Positions 44,852-55,727 of a stretch of 64,000 nucleotides of DNA are shown piece after piece. The DNA comes from an uncultured Clostridium sp. (GTDB lineage Bacteria > Bacillota > Clostridia > Clostridiales > Clostridiaceae). Made by a program: the position numbers and the translations under genes. The stretch lies in contig CAKVEW010000008.1 in assembly GCA_934746015.1 (NCBI GenBank), forward strand, positions 60,685 through 124,684. The letters are read 5' to 3'. Under the pieces are notes generated by a model. It was not told where the DNA came from, ran no database searches, and worked only from the letters and a program-made list of their open reading frames with translations. Numbering within the stretch: position 1 is the first letter of the stretch; each line of letters starts with the position of its first letter.

Positions 44852-46387
44852 TTAAACTACCTCCTTATTACTATCCATTATGCATTTCATTATAATTTCT
44901 TGTGATGCTTCGCTAGCTGGTAATTCACCAACAATTCTTCCTGTATTCATTACATATACCCTATCACATATACCTAATATTTCAGGTAGTTCTGATGAAA
45001 TTACTAAAATAGATTTTCCAGAGTCTACTAAGTCATTTATTATCTTATAGATTTCATACTTTGCTCCTACATCTATTCCTCTAGTTGGTTCATCTAATAT
45101 TAATATATCTGGATCAGTAAATATCCACTTACTTAAAACAACTTTTTGTTGATTACCACCAGATAAATTTCCAGCCTTTTGTATTATTGAAGGAGATTTA
45201 ATATTAAGTTTTTTTCTAAAGTCTTCTGTTACTCCTATTTCTTCATTATCATTTACAAATTGCATTTTACTTATCTTTTTAATTTTTGCTATTGATATAT
45301 TGTTTTTAATACTATCAATTAAATTAAGTCCCGCTGTCTTACGGTCTTCTGTTACATAAGCTAGGCCCGAATCTATTGCTTCTCTTATATTATTCAACTT
45401 AATTTCTTTTCCATTTTTAATTATTTTTCCACTTATATTTCTGCCATAAGCCTTTCCAAAAATACTCATAGCAAATTCTGTTCTTCCCGCTCCCATTAAT
45501 CCTGATAGTCCAACTATTTCACCTTTTTTTATTTCTAAATTTACATCTTTAATAATCTTTCTACCATCTATAATAGGATCATAAACATTCCAATTCTTAA
45601 CTTCAAAAATAACTTCGCCTATATTAGAGTCATGACTAGGATACCTATTAGTAATTTCTCTTCCAACCATAGATTTAATAATGTCATCTTCATCAATACT
45701 TCCATCATTTCTCATTGATTGTATTGTTGATCCATCTCTAAGTATTGTTATATTATCAGCTACTCTCAAAAGCTCATTTAGCTTATGAGAAATTAAAATA
45801 CAGGTAATTCCATCTTTCTTTAATTCCAATAAAAGTTGAAGTAGGCTTTCTGAATCCTTATCATTTAATGCAGCTGTAGGTTCATCTAAAATCAATAGCT
45901 TAACATCCTTTGCTAAAGCTTTAGCTACTTCCACTAATTGCTGTTTACCAACACCAATATTTTTAATTTTTGTATGAACATTTTCTTCTAATTTAACTCT
46001 TTTTAGCATTTTTGCTGCTTCTACATCTGTTTCTCTCCAATTTATCATTAGCCCCTTTGCTCTTTCATTTCCAAGAAATATATTTTCTGATATAGATAAT
46101 TCAGGTATTAATGCTAACTCCTGATGGATTATAACTATTCCTTTTTTTTCGCTATCCTTTATGTTATTAAATTTGCATAACTCACCATTAAAAATTATAT
46201 CTCCACTATATGTTCCATAATTGTATATTCCACTAAGTACATTCATAAGAGTTGACTTTCCTGCGCCATTTTCTCCAATTAGTGCATGTATTTCCCCTTC
46301 TGTTACTTTAAGATTTACATCATCTAAAGCTTTAACTCCTGGGAAAGTTTTTGTTATATTTTTCATTTCTAAAATGACTTTTTCCAT
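44852..46387 (-). CDS. xylG: Sugar ABC transporter ATPase (XylG/GguA type), second system
   Basis: 511 residues with two ABC domains, as usual in the monosaccharide importers. The first has [22 protein letters not shown] as the degenerate signature region and [13 protein letters not shown]. The second has GAGRTEFA (modified Walker A), [14 protein letters not shown] and [19 protein letters not shown]. It energises the permease encoded downstream. A 103-base gap with a large hairpin separates it from the binding-protein gene. Confidence 0.9.
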   Translation of the reverse strand: MEKVILEMKNITKTFPGVKALDDVNLKVTEGEIHALIGENGAGKSTLMNVLSGIYNYGTYSGDIIFNGELCKFNNIKDSEKKGIVIIHQELALIPELSISENIFLGNERAKGLMINWRETDVEAAKMLKRVKLEENVHTKIKNIGVGKQQLVEVAKALAKDVKLLILDEPTAALNDKDSESLLQLLLELKKDGITCILISHKLNELLRVADNITILRDGSTIQSMRNDGSIDEDDIIKSMVGREITNRYPSHDSNIGEVIFEVKNWNVYDPIIDGRKIIKDVNLEIKKGEIVGLSGLMGAGRTEFAMSIFGKAYGRNISGKIIKNGKEIKLNNIREAIDSGLAYVTEDRKTAGLNLIDSIKNNISIAKIKKISKMQFVNDNEEIGVTEDFRKKLNIKSPSIIQKAGNLSGGNQQKVVLSKWIFTDPDILILDEPTRGIDVGAKYEIYKIINDLVDSGKSILVISSELPEILGICDRVYVMNTGRIVGELPASEASQEIIMKCIMDSNKEVV

Positions 46388-46423
46388 CTATTTTCCTCCC
46401 CCCTATCTTCATTCTTCTATGAA

Positions 46424-46468
46424 TATATGCTATAGCTGAAATGTAAATTGCTTCAGCTATAGCATATA
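46424..46468 (-). terminator. Intercistronic hairpin after the sugar-binding protein gene (second system)
   Basis: Seventeen-bp stem TATATGCTATAGCTGAA / TTCAGCTATAGCATATA without a T-run after it on the minus strand. It lies between the binding protein and ATPase genes, where it may protect the upstream mRNA end so that binding protein exceeds transporter. The first system has a hairpin at the same place. Confidence 0.7.
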
Positions 46469-46490
46469 TATTTATTTTAAATAGTTATTT

Positions 46491-47597
46491 TTACTTTAAG
46501 TCAGATTCTTGGTAGTATCCACTATCAATTAAAGTTGCTTTATAATTGTCTACTGTAACATTTACAGGATCACAAAGGAATGATGGAACTACTTTTGCAC
46601 CATTGTCATAAGTCTTAGTATCATTTACTTCTGCTTCTTTTCCATCAACTAAAGCATTTACCATTTCAACAACTTTTTTAGCAAGTGTTCTTGTATCTTT
46701 AAATACAGACATAGATTGTTGTCCATTTACCATAGCTATTACATTTGGTTTATCACAGTCTTGTCCAGTTAATATTGGATAAGCTTTATCTGCTGAACCA
46801 TAACCAGCATTTTGAAGAGAAGCAACAACACCTATAGCAACACTATCATTTGATGACAAAATAGCATCTAATGTTTTACCACTAGCATAGTTTGCAGTAA
46901 TTATGTTATCCATTCTTGATTGTGCTTTTGCTGAATCCCAGCTTTGAGTTGCAACTTCTGTAAATTTAGTTTGTCCACTTGGAACTACTAATTTGCCACT
47001 ATCTATATAAGGTTTTAATATACTCATTGCACCTTCAAAGAAGAATGTTGCATTATTATCATCAGGAGCTCCTGCAAACAATTCAATATTGAAAGGTCCT
47101 TTACCATTCTTTAAATCTAATTTTTCTTCTATATATTGACCTTGGTTAACACCAACTTTAAAATTATCAAAGGTTGCATAGTAATCTACATTTTCAGATT
47201 GCATAATTAATCTATCATATGCTATTACTTTAATGTTATTATCAGCTGCTTTACTTAAAACATCTGTTAATGCTGATCCATCAATAGATGCTATAACTAA
47301 TATATTACATCCCTTAGTTATCATATTTTCTATTTGTTGAACTTGAGTATTTACATCATTATTTGCATATTGTAAATCTACATCATATCCTTTTCCTTCA
47401 AGTTCTGATTTCATATTAGATCCGTCTTGATTCCATCTTTGAAGTGATTGTGTAGGCATTGCTACACCAATTAAATTAGACTTTGTATCCTTTCCTCCGC
47501 CAGAATTACCACCAGTTTCTGCTTTGTTTCCACATCCAATGGCAACAGTCATCAAAGCTGCAGTTAAAGTTAAAGCAATTAATTTTTTAATTCTCAT
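46491..47597 (-). CDS. xylF: Sugar-binding lipoprotein (XylF/ChvE type), second system
   Basis: 368 residues. Signal sequence 1-22 with lipobox TVAIGC, so Cys22 would carry the lipid. The mature part has GVAMPTQSLQRWNQDGSNMKSELEGKGYDVDLQYANND and [30 protein letters not shown], typical of the ChvE/XylF periplasmic-binding fold, and [21 protein letters not shown]. It binds a monosaccharide for the transporter. About as long as, and clearly similar to, the protein at 58550. Confidence 0.9.
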   Translation of the reverse strand: MRIKKLIALTLTAALMTVAIGCGNKAETGGNSGGGKDTKSNLIGVAMPTQSLQRWNQDGSNMKSELEGKGYDVDLQYANNDVNTQVQQIENMITKGCNILVIASIDGSALTDVLSKAADNNIKVIAYDRLIMQSENVDYYATFDNFKVGVNQGQYIEEKLDLKNGKGPFNIELFAGAPDDNNATFFFEGAMSILKPYIDSGKLVVPSGQTKFTEVATQSWDSAKAQSRMDNIITANYASGKTLDAILSSNDSVAIGVVASLQNAGYGSADKAYPILTGQDCDKPNVIAMVNGQQSMSVFKDTRTLAKKVVEMVNALVDGKEAEVNDTKTYDNGAKVVPSFLCDPVNVTVDNYKATLIDSGYYQESDLK

Positions 47598-47645
47598 TTT
47601 TAACTCCCCTTTTCTTTTTTATTTGAGTACATAAAAATCATATTA

Positions 47646-47655
47646 TATGTATACG
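47646..47655. promoter_or_regulatory. Possible regulator-binding motif upstream of xylF
   Basis: TATGTATACG about 50 bases before the gene. A very similar TATGTATACAAT is at 51569-51580, upstream of the sensor operon. The shared motif might be a site for the YesN-type regulator or AraR; AT-rich chance matching cannot be excluded. Confidence 0.3.
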
Positions 47656-47760
47656 TTTAACTCAATGGAATTATTTGCTTTATTTCTTTATATATTTGCT
47701 TTTCCACTTACATTTTTTACTATGAAGTAAGCAAAAAAATACTATAAAAAATAAAGAAAA

Positions 47761-47814
47761 AAATATAATGCTAGTGTGACCTCACAAGCTACAAGTCACA
47801 CTAGCATTATATTT
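47761..47814 (-). terminator. Terminator of the sensor operon
   Basis: Twenty-bp perfect stem (AAATATAATGCTAGTGTGAC and its complement) with a 14-base loop and TTTTTTTCTTT after it on the minus strand. It separates the response-regulator gene from xylF. Confidence 0.92.
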
Positions 47815-47848
47815 CTCCTTTCCACAGTAAAGGAATAGTATTTTTTTG

Positions 47849-49105
47849 CTATTTAAATTTATATTCTTTTGGAGAATATCCTTCATACTTTTTAAATACT
47901 TTACTAAAATAATTTGGATCACTGTATCCTACAGTATATCCTATTTCTTTAATACTCATCTCACTCTTCTTTAATAGATCCTTAGCTTTTTTTATCCTTA
48001 CAATATTTATATAATCAATTAAATTACATCCCATAGATTCTTTAAAGCTTCTACTAAAATAATAAGGGCTTAGATTAAAATTATTAGCAACGCTTTCTAA
48101 ATTCAATTCTTCTTGTATATTATTATCAATGTACTCTGTAACTTTTTTAAAAAGCTTAGTCTTATCTTTATCAAAATCTTGATTATAGCTATAAATATCA
48201 ATTTTCCCAATGTGAACTATTTCGCTTTCATTACTATAATTTATTGCTTTATTAGCCTCTTCATAGGATTTATTCATTAAATTAATTCCGCTGTAACAAT
48301 ATCCTATTCCTATTTGAGTTGTAATATTAAAATGTCTTTCTATCTCTCTCTTTATATCATTAATAGCATTTATATTCTCTGTTATTTCTTCATTTATGTC
48401 CTTATATTTATTGATTTGAATAAAAAAAACAAGATTTTCTGTATAACAATAGGTTCCAATTGCCTTATATTTAAATCTTAGAAGTTCATTTATATATTCG
48501 CCTACCTGCCTCTTTAATAAATTATTAAAGTTAGTTGATAGTATTTTTATACTTACTGCAAAGGCATTGCTAAAATCTAAATCTAAGTAGTCCATATGCA
48601 TATTAAACTCAATACTATCCAAAGTATTATTTATAATGCTATAACTTAATTCATTTTCTAGCACTCCAATTAAATTATTAATTTTTTCTTCTTTTTCTAT
48701 ATCACTTTTACGTTTTGCTTTTTTCTTTTCTACTGATTCTATAGCATTATTAATCTTATTTATAAAGTCACTTCTAACAAAAGGCTTTAATAAGTACTCT
48801 TTTACATTTAATTTAACAGCTTCAACAGCAAAATCAAAATAATCATATGCAGTTAACATTATAAAATATGTGCTTGCTGAAGTTTTTCTAATTTCCTCTA
48901 TTGCTTTTATCCCATTTATTCCTGGCATCTTAATATCCATTATTATTATTTCTGGTCTAATTTGTTCGGCAATTTCAATTGCTTCTCTCCCATTTTTAGC
49001 TTGAGCTATAGTAAGCTTATCTTTGAAATTTTCTTCTATAAGGCTTATTACTGAGTCCCTCTCATATTTTTCATCATCAGCAATTAGAATTTTTAACATA
49101 CTCAT
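47849..49105 (-). CDS. AraC-type response regulator (YesN/LytT partner of the sugar sensor)
   Basis: 418 residues. Receiver domain 1-125 with Asp10-Asp11, phosphoacceptor Asp57 in IIIMDIKMPGING, and Lys in EYLLKPF. A middle domain of about 170 residues is unassigned. The C-terminus is an AraC DNA-binding domain with NLESVANNFNLSPYYFSRSFKESMGCNLIDYIN and EIGYTVGYSDPNYFSKVFKKYEG. It starts in a 4-base overlap with the kinase gene. By position it activates the transporter gene set immediately downstream. Confidence 0.92.
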   Translation of the reverse strand: MSMLKILIADDEKYERDSVISLIEENFKDKLTIAQAKNGREAIEIAEQIRPEIIIMDIKMPGINGIKAIEEIRKTSASTYFIMLTAYDYFDFAVEAVKLNVKEYLLKPFVRSDFINKINNAIESVEKKKAKRKSDIEKEEKINNLIGVLENELSYSIINNTLDSIEFNMHMDYLDLDFSNAFAVSIKILSTNFNNLLKRQVGEYINELLRFKYKAIGTYCYTENLVFFIQINKYKDINEEITENINAINDIKREIERHFNITTQIGIGYCYSGINLMNKSYEEANKAINYSNESEIVHIGKIDIYSYNQDFDKDKTKLFKKVTEYIDNNIQEELNLESVANNFNLSPYYFSRSFKESMGCNLIDYINIVRIKKAKDLLKKSEMSIKEIGYTVGYSDPNYFSKVFKKYEGYSPKEYKFK

Positions 49106-50568
49106 TTCAACTCCTTAACTGGAATTTTCAAAAATATTTTAGTTCCTTGTCCTTCCTTGCTGCTTATATTAAACATATCCTTCTCACCATATAAAATTTC
49201 TAATCTATCAACAACACTTCTTATTCCTAGTCCAGTGGTATGACCTATGTGTTCTTTTTCACTTCCCCCACTTTTTATCTTATTCAATGTATCTTCACTT
49301 ATACCGCAACCATTATCCTCTATGATTACCTTATATTCATCTAATTCTTTAGATATTTTTATATTAATATATCCCCCCTCTTCCTTAGGCTCTATCCCGT
49401 GAATAAAGGCATTTTCAACAAAAGGTTGTAAAGTCATTCCTGGTACTACTATATCTCTAATATCACATTTTATATCTAGGCCAAAAGTTAATCTATCATC
49501 ATATCTTACTTTTTGAATAAATATATACTGCTTGACCACATTTATCTCATCTTCTAATGTTGCATTTCTTTCCATCATACTTAAACTGTACCTTAGCATG
49601 CCTGATGCTGAAGTTATTAACCCTTCTGTTTTATAAGCTTTTTCACTTATAGCAGTTTGATTTATGCAATTTAAAGTATTAAAAAGAAAATGAGGATTTA
49701 TTTGTGATTGTAGCACTCTTAGTTGAGATAGCTTTAATGCATTTTCATACTTTAATAATTTTACTTCATCATCTTTTATTTTTGCTTCCAGCTCTGCCTT
49801 TTCTTTAAGGGAATTTATGTATCCTATTAAACTTCTTATCATTTTATCAAAAGCTTCATTTAATATATTAATTTCATATATATCAGTTTTTTCAGCTTTT
49901 ATTTCTTTAAAGTTACCCTTAGATACATCTTTAGCTGCATAAATTAAGACTTGTAACTTTTTTAATATATCCTTAACAAAAAGAATTGTATAAACAGCAC
50001 TTATAAATATAGTTATTAGTACAAATACACTTAATATCTTATATAACTGACTTTCCTTTTCCTTGCTCTCATTATATATTATATTATTGGTCTTAATATA
50101 ACTTTCATTTAACTTTGTAATAAAGGAATTACAATAGGAAAGCATATCTCTAGTTGACAAATATTGATCATAATATGCATCTATAGCACCCTGTTCAGTA
50201 AATAGTTCTATAGTCTTATCTCCCTGACTTTTATAACTCCTAATTGTATTTGATAAATCTCTTAATATATACCTGCTTTCAACATCTGAATCTCTTTCCA
50301 ATGTAGAAAGTTTTTCTATAGAACTTTCAATATTATTTTCATAGGATCTTTTAGATTCTAAATCGCTAGTTTGGAAATGCTCATTGAAATAATTAAAAGA
50401 TTCATTAAGAAGATTCTTTACATCATTAGTTTCATTTAACTTATATAGCATAATACTATAATTTTCATTAATTTTCTTACTAAGAATTAGTGATACTATG
50501 TTACTAGTAACTAGTGGTATTATTAAAATTATAACAAATACTATTATCTTACTTTTTAAACTTTTCAT
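49102..50568 (-). CDS. LytS/YesM-type histidine kinase (sugar sensor)
   Basis: 488 residues. TM1 (about 8-28), an extracytoplasmic helical domain, TM2 (about 177-198), a HAMP-like region, then the His_kinase domain with phosphoacceptor QSQINPHFLFNTLNCINQ and a GHKL ATPase with GLGIRSVVDRLEILYG. Such kinases sense sugars through a partner binding protein outside the membrane; that gene precedes this one. In C. beijerinckii the equivalent is LytS of XylFII-LytST. Confidence 0.9.
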   Translation of the reverse strand: MKSLKSKIIVFVIILIIPLVTSNIVSLILSKKINENYSIMLYKLNETNDVKNLLNESFNYFNEHFQTSDLESKRSYENNIESSIEKLSTLERDSDVESRYILRDLSNTIRSYKSQGDKTIELFTEQGAIDAYYDQYLSTRDMLSYCNSFITKLNESYIKTNNIIYNESKEKESQLYKILSVFVLITIFISAVYTILFVKDILKKLQVLIYAAKDVSKGNFKEIKAEKTDIYEINILNEAFDKMIRSLIGYINSLKEKAELEAKIKDDEVKLLKYENALKLSQLRVLQSQINPHFLFNTLNCINQTAISEKAYKTEGLITSASGMLRYSLSMMERNATLEDEINVVKQYIFIQKVRYDDRLTFGLDIKCDIRDIVVPGMTLQPFVENAFIHGIEPKEEGGYINIKISKELDEYKVIIEDNGCGISEDTLNKIKSGGSEKEHIGHTTGLGIRSVVDRLEILYGEKDMFNISSKEGQGTKIFLKIPVKELK

Positions 50569-50588
50569 TATAATAGCTTCTCCTTATG

Positions 50589-51545
50589 TTATTTATACTC
50601 TGCTATATTTTTATCATTAATAACTAATACATCAATAAGCTGAAGTTCTTTAACATTCTTTCCTTCTATTATATTTACAATAGTATTTACAGCTTCTTGT
50701 CCCATAACATATGGATTTTGTGCAATAGTTGCACTTATAACACCTTCTTCTATTAAATCTAATGTTTCTGGTAAGGCATCAAAGCATACTATTTTTACTT
50801 TTCCAACTAAATTCATACTCTTAACTGCTTTTGCTGCTCCTATTCCATCTTGAGCAGAGGTGCAAAATAATGCTTTTATATCAACATTATCAGTTAATAT
50901 TTTCTTAGTAGCTAACTCTGCCTGTAATAAATAAGAATCAGAGGATTCTGTATTAGTTATTTTTAGATTTGAATTTTCTTCAATATAAGATTTAAAGCCT
51001 TTAACTCTTTCAATTTGATTTTTAACATCAGCCCCACCTAGTATTATTCCAATATCACCTTTATTTCCTACTTGCCTAATCATTTCCTTAGCCCCTACCT
51101 TTCCAGCATTGATATTATCAGTGCCAATATAGGCTAGGCGTTTACTTTCTTCAGCATCTGAATCTATAGTTATTAAAGGTATATCATCATCTATAATTTT
51201 ATTTATTATTGAATTATAACTACTTGAATCTTGGACATAGGTAATAATTCCACTTACATTAGATGAATATGCCATTTTAATAAGTCGTATGCTTTCTTCA
51301 ACACTAGCATAATCAGGTCCTTGAAATTCTACTATTATATTTTTATCTTTAGCAGCTTCTTCAGCTCCTTTTTTTATATCCTGCCAATAGGGATTGGAAT
51401 AGACATGAGAAATTAACACAACTTTATTTTTCAGTTCTTCATAGTAATTCTCTTGCTCTTTTAATATATCCTTTACCCCAAAAAGTAAAACAAAAAAAAT
51501 ACTAATAAAAATAAAGTACTTTGCTATACCAAAAAACTTTTTCAT
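50589..51545 (-). CDS. xylFII: Membrane-anchored sugar-binding sensor protein (XylFII-like)
   Basis: 318 residues. One hydrophobic anchor at 8-25 without a lipobox Cys, then a periplasmic-binding fold: KVVLISHVYSNPYWQDIKKGAEEAAKDK, GIITYVQDSS, IPLITIDSDAEESKRLAYIGTDN, and IVCFDALPETLDLIEEGVI. It is shorter than the transport lipoproteins and sits directly before the LytS-type kinase gene, so it most likely passes ligand binding to the kinase, as XylFII does in C. beijerinckii. Ligand D-xylose or L-arabinose is inferred from context. Confidence 0.82.
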   Translation of the reverse strand: MKKFFGIAKYFIFISIFFVLLFGVKDILKEQENYYEELKNKVVLISHVYSNPYWQDIKKGAEEAAKDKNIIVEFQGPDYASVEESIRLIKMAYSSNVSGIITYVQDSSSYNSIINKIIDDDIPLITIDSDAEESKRLAYIGTDNINAGKVGAKEMIRQVGNKGDIGIILGGADVKNQIERVKGFKSYIEENSNLKITNTESSDSYLLQAELATKKILTDNVDIKALFCTSAQDGIGAAKAVKSMNLVGKVKIVCFDALPETLDLIEEGVISATIAQNPYVMGQEAVNTIVNIIEGKNVKELQLIDVLVINDKNIAEYK

Positions 51546-51628
51546 ATATATCTACCACCTTAACAGCCTATGTATACAATTACATGCAATATTATATCAC
51601 ACCAAATAACTTAATAATATCAAAATAA

Positions 51629-51692
51629 AAAAGAGTCCTAATGAGATCAATGTCTTTTGGTTAACTTAATGACATTGTCTATTATGACTCTT
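51629..51692 (-). terminator. Terminator of the arabinose operon
   Basis: Composite stem: AAAAGAGTC / GACTCTTTT outer arms with an inner ATGTC / GACAT, followed on the minus strand by TTTATTTTG. It lies just after araA. Confidence 0.8.
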
Positions 51693-51701
51693 TTAATTAT
51701 T

Positions 51702-53195
51702 TTAGTTAAACAACTTCCAATATATTTTATTGTATCTTAGTTCTTTAATTAAACTATTTATATCCGTATTCTTATCAATTACTATACATTCTATCTCAAA
51801 TAGACTTGCAATATCTAATAATTGCTCAGAATCAATTTCATAGGAAAATGCAGTATGATGAGCTCCTCCTGATAATAGCCAAGCTTTTGCTCCTAATTTT
51901 AATGATGGTTCTGGAGTCCATAGAACTCTTGCAACAGGAAGGTTAGGTAAATTCTTTTCTACTTTCTTTGCATTTACTTCATTAACAATTAATCTCATTC
52001 TTCCACCAATATCTATAATTGATGCACAAACTGCTCTTCCAGACTGTCCATCAAATATTAATCTTGCTGGATCTCCCTTGCCCCCTATTGATAAAGGCTT
52101 TACATCTATCCTTGGTTTATTACTAGCTACAGTTGGGCAAACCTCTAGCATATGAGCTCCTAAAATCATTTCATTTTCTGGATCAAAGTTATATGTGTAA
52201 TCTTCCATAAATGATGTTCCAATATTATTTGACATAATCTTCATAAGCCTTACTAAACCCGCTGTTTTCCAATCACCTTCTCCACCAAAGCCGTATCCCT
52301 CTTCCATAAGCCTTTGCACTGCAAGTCCTGGTAATTGTTCCATTCCATGAAGCACTTGGAAGTTAGTTGTGAAAGCTGTATATTCTCCTTTTTCTAGGAA
52401 TCTTCTTAATGCAATTTCTACCTTTGCTTGATATTTAATTGAATCTCTAGTCTTTCCCTCAATTTTGCCTTCTTCACAAATATCATATTTTTCTTCATAT
52501 AACTTCATTAAATCTTCGATTTCATCATTAGATACCTTCTCTATTTCTTCAACTAAATCACCTATACCAAAGGCATCACAAGTCCATCCTAATTTTATAA
52601 CTGCCTCAACCTTATCCCCTTCTGTTACTGCAACATCCCTCATATTATCATCAAATCTAGCAATTTTTATATTTTGTCCTTCTACATATGCAGTAGCAAC
52701 CTTCATCCATTTATTAATATCTTTATGAACTTCTTTATCCTGCCAATGGCCTATAACTACCTTTCTTTTGTTTTCCATTCTAGCATTTATAAATCCAAAC
52801 TCTCTATCACCATGAGCAGATTGATTTAAATTCATAAAGTCCATATCTATTGTATCCCAAGGAATATCTCTATTATATTGTGTGTGTAAATGGAGCTGAG
52901 GCTTATTTAAAATTGACAACCCTCTAATCCACATTTTTGCTGGTGAAAAAGTATGCATCCAGGTAATAATGCCTGCACAATTTTCATCATTATTTGCTGC
53001 ATTACATACATCATATATTTCCCTTGAATTTCTTACTGTTGGTTTATACACAATATTAAATTTTATTTCTTCAAAACTATTTAATCCTTCTACAATATAC
53101 TTTGAATCTACTGCAACTTGCTTTAATGTTTCTTCACCATATAAATCTTGGCTTCCAGTTACAAACCAAAAATCATATTCTCTAACTTTAATCAT
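51702..53195 (-). CDS. araA: L-arabinose isomerase
   Basis: 497 residues, normal. It starts IKVREYDFWFVTGSQDLYGEE and has ITWMHTFSPAKMWIRGL, HLHTQYNRDIPWDTIDMDFMNLNQSAHGDREF, and metal-site Glu residues in GEGDWKTAGLVR and in YTYNFDPENEMILGAHMLEVCP. It turns L-arabinose into L-ribulose in the cytoplasm. It is the last gene of the operon that starts with the transporter binding protein at 59647. Confidence 0.97.
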   Translation of the reverse strand: MIKVREYDFWFVTGSQDLYGEETLKQVAVDSKYIVEGLNSFEEIKFNIVYKPTVRNSREIYDVCNAANNDENCAGIITWMHTFSPAKMWIRGLSILNKPQLHLHTQYNRDIPWDTIDMDFMNLNQSAHGDREFGFINARMENKRKVVIGHWQDKEVHKDINKWMKVATAYVEGQNIKIARFDDNMRDVAVTEGDKVEAVIKLGWTCDAFGIGDLVEEIEKVSNDEIEDLMKLYEEKYDICEEGKIEGKTRDSIKYQAKVEIALRRFLEKGEYTAFTTNFQVLHGMEQLPGLAVQRLMEEGYGFGGEGDWKTAGLVRLMKIMSNNIGTSFMEDYTYNFDPENEMILGAHMLEVCPTVASNKPRIDVKPLSIGGKGDPARLIFDGQSGRAVCASIIDIGGRMRLIVNEVNAKKVEKNLPNLPVARVLWTPEPSLKLGAKAWLLSGGAHHTAFSYEIDSEQLLDIASLFEIECIVIDKNTDINSLIKELRYNKIYWKLFN

Positions 53196-53260
53196 TACTT
53201 CCTTCCTCCTTTAATTCTTTTTATAATTAATACCACTTAAACCCTTTAACTCTCTGTGTA

Positions 53261-53980
53261 TTAAAAAACACTATTATGTTTATTTTTATTTTGGCCGTAA
53301 TAAGCATTTTCTCCATGTTTTCTTAAATAATGTTTGTCTTGCAAGTTCTTTTTTATAGGCCTTATATCCTTATTTAAAGATTCTGTTAAAATAGCCATTT
53401 TTGCCACTTCTTCTAGCACAACTGAATTTAATACTGCTTTATTTGCATTTTCTCCCCAAGAAAATGGTCCATGACTTGCAACTACAATTCCAGGTACACT
53501 TAAAGCCTCAATATTCCCATTCTCTAATGTTTCTATTATTACTAGTCCAGTATTCTTCTCATATTCATTTCTTATCTCTTTTTCTTCTAATTCTCTAGTA
53601 CAAGGAATTGGTCCATAAAAAGTATCTGCATGGGTTGTCCCATATGATGGAATATCTCTTTTTGCTTGAGCCCATGATGTTGCAAAAGAGGAATGAGTAT
53701 GAACTATTCCACCTATATTAGGATATTTTTTATATAGTTCTATATGAGTTTCTGTATCTGATGATGGTCTTAAATCTCCCTCTATTATATTTCCATCTAA
53801 ATCTACCACCACCATATCTTCAGCCTTCATATCTTCATAGCTTACTCCACTTGGTTTTATTACAACAAGATTACTTTCTCTATCTATTCCACTTAAATTT
53901 CCCCAAGTTAAAACAACTAAATTATTCTTAACTAAATCTAAATTTCCTTCATATACTTCTTGTTTTAATTTTTCTAACAT
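53261..53980 (-). CDS. araD: L-ribulose-5-phosphate 4-epimerase
   Basis: 239 residues of the class II aldolase/epimerase fold. [17 protein letters not shown] and [13 protein letters not shown] bind phosphate; zinc ligands are in [16 protein letters not shown] and THADTFYG, and a later His in PFSWG-region [13 protein letters not shown]. It converts L-ribulose 5-phosphate to D-xylulose 5-phosphate, feeding the pentose phosphate or phosphoketolase route. It sits between araB and araA. Confidence 0.96.
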   Translation of the reverse strand: MLEKLKQEVYEGNLDLVKNNLVVLTWGNLSGIDRESNLVVIKPSGVSYEDMKAEDMVVVDLDGNIIEGDLRPSSDTETHIELYKKYPNIGGIVHTHSSFATSWAQAKRDIPSYGTTHADTFYGPIPCTRELEEKEIRNEYEKNTGLVIIETLENGNIEALSVPGIVVASHGPFSWGENANKAVLNSVVLEEVAKMAILTESLNKDIRPIKKNLQDKHYLRKHGENAYYGQNKNKHNSVF

Positions 53981-53992
53981 CCTTCCCCTCCA

Positions 53993-55651
53993 TTATATTT
54001 TTCTCATTTTCTTTAATTCCTTCATTACATTATTTTCGCCTCTTCCAAAATAATCATGTAATCTATCATAATAGCTGTAAATTTTTGAATATATCTCTAC
54101 ATTTTCTTTTATAGGAATTATAACTTCATCTAACAATTTTGGAATAACCCTTGCTGCTTCATGTATTGATTCAAAGCCTCCATTTTCTTTTCCAGCTACT
54201 ACTGCACCAAACATTGCAGATCCTAGTGCAGGTGTTTGCTTTGATTTTGATATTCTAATAGGAAGATTGGTAACATCAGCATATATTTGAATTAACATTC
54301 TATTTTTTTGTGGTAATCCTCCGCATGTATATAACTCATTTATTTCAATACCATTTTCAACAAAGGTATCAACTATCTTTTTATGACCATAGGCAGTTGA
54401 CTCTATTAAAGCTCTATATATTTCTTCAGGCTTTGTATTTAAATTTAGTCCTAAAATTAAACCCGTTAAATCTGTATCCACAAGAACAGTTCTATTGCCA
54501 TTTAGCCAATCTAAAGCTAAAAGCCCTGAATCTCCTGGATTTAATTTTTCTGCCTTCATAGTTAAATATTGATGAATATTTAAATTTAAATTCTTAGATT
54601 CTATAAAATAATTTTCTGGTACACAACTATTAACAAACCAAGCAAATATATCACCAACTGCTGATTGCCCTGCTTCATAGCCATATAACCCTTTAATAAT
54701 TCCATCTTCAACATATCCACATATGCCTGGAACTACTACTTCCTTATCTGATAAAACCATGCTACAAGTTGATGTTCCCATTATCATAACCATTTTCCCT
54801 GGTTCAGTAACCCCCATAGCTGGTACTGCCACATGAGCATCTACATTTGCTATAGCAATTGGCATTCCTTCTTTTAATCCTAGTTTTTTAGCCATATCAA
54901 CTGTAAGTTCTCCAGCCTTTCCCCCTATACTTGTAACCTTACAATTATATTTTTCTTCATATAAGTTTTCTAACCTAGGATCTAATGCTCTTAAAAATTC
55001 CTTTTTGGGGAATCCATCTTGCTTATGCCATATAGCTTTATATCCTGCTGTACAACTATTTCTAGTTTCATTTCCAGTAAGTTGCATAATTACCCAATCT
55101 GTAGCTTCTATAAATTTATCTGTAGCATCATATATATCAAGTGCTTCATCTAATACTTGCCAAACCTTTGGTAAAAACCATTCTGAAGATATTTTCCCAC
55201 CATATCTAGTTATAAATTCTTCTCCCATTTTATTTGCTATCTGGTTTAACTTATTTGCTTCATCCTGTGCTGCATGATGCTTCCATAGTTTAACATATGC
55301 ATGTGGATTGCTTTTGAACTCATCTAAATAGCAAAGTGGAGTTCCATCCTTTTTCATTGGTAATATAGTACATGCTGTAAAATCTATTCCAAGACCAATA
55401 ATATCTTCTGGATTAACATTTGCACTTTCTATAACCTTAGGAATTATATATTCTAAGACATCTATATAATCCTTTGGATGTTGTAAAGCCCAAAAAGCTT
55501 CTAGTTTTTTACCACATGGTAATTCTTCAGTCATAACAAGATGCGGATACTCCATCATTTCAGATGCAACTTCTTCACCATTGTTTATATTTAGTAACAG
55601 TGCCCTAGCAGATTCACTGCCATAATCAATACCAATTGAATATTTATCCAT
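53993..55651 (-). CDS. araB: L-ribulokinase
   Basis: 552 residues of the FGGY carbohydrate-kinase family. It starts [21 protein letters not shown], has WLPK-like [35 protein letters not shown], the ATP-site [10 protein letters not shown] and the C-terminal FGGY-type [19 protein letters not shown]. It phosphorylates L-ribulose at C5. It follows the first transporter's permease gene by 76 bases. Confidence 0.96.
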   Translation of the reverse strand: MDKYSIGIDYGSESARALLLNINNGEEVASEMMEYPHLVMTEELPCGKKLEAFWALQHPKDYIDVLEYIIPKVIESANVNPEDIIGLGIDFTACTILPMKKDGTPLCYLDEFKSNPHAYVKLWKHHAAQDEANKLNQIANKMGEEFITRYGGKISSEWFLPKVWQVLDEALDIYDATDKFIEATDWVIMQLTGNETRNSCTAGYKAIWHKQDGFPKKEFLRALDPRLENLYEEKYNCKVTSIGGKAGELTVDMAKKLGLKEGMPIAIANVDAHVAVPAMGVTEPGKMVMIMGTSTCSMVLSDKEVVVPGICGYVEDGIIKGLYGYEAGQSAVGDIFAWFVNSCVPENYFIESKNLNLNIHQYLTMKAEKLNPGDSGLLALDWLNGNRTVLVDTDLTGLILGLNLNTKPEEIYRALIESTAYGHKKIVDTFVENGIEINELYTCGGLPQKNRMLIQIYADVTNLPIRISKSKQTPALGSAMFGAVVAGKENGGFESIHEAARVIPKLLDEVIIPIKENVEIYSKIYSYYDRLHDYFGRGENNVMKELKKMRKI

Positions 55652-55727
55652 AAATCCTCCAATAATATATCTATTATTTATATCTTAAATGAACATTTAA
55701 ACTTATATATAATTATAAAAAATATGC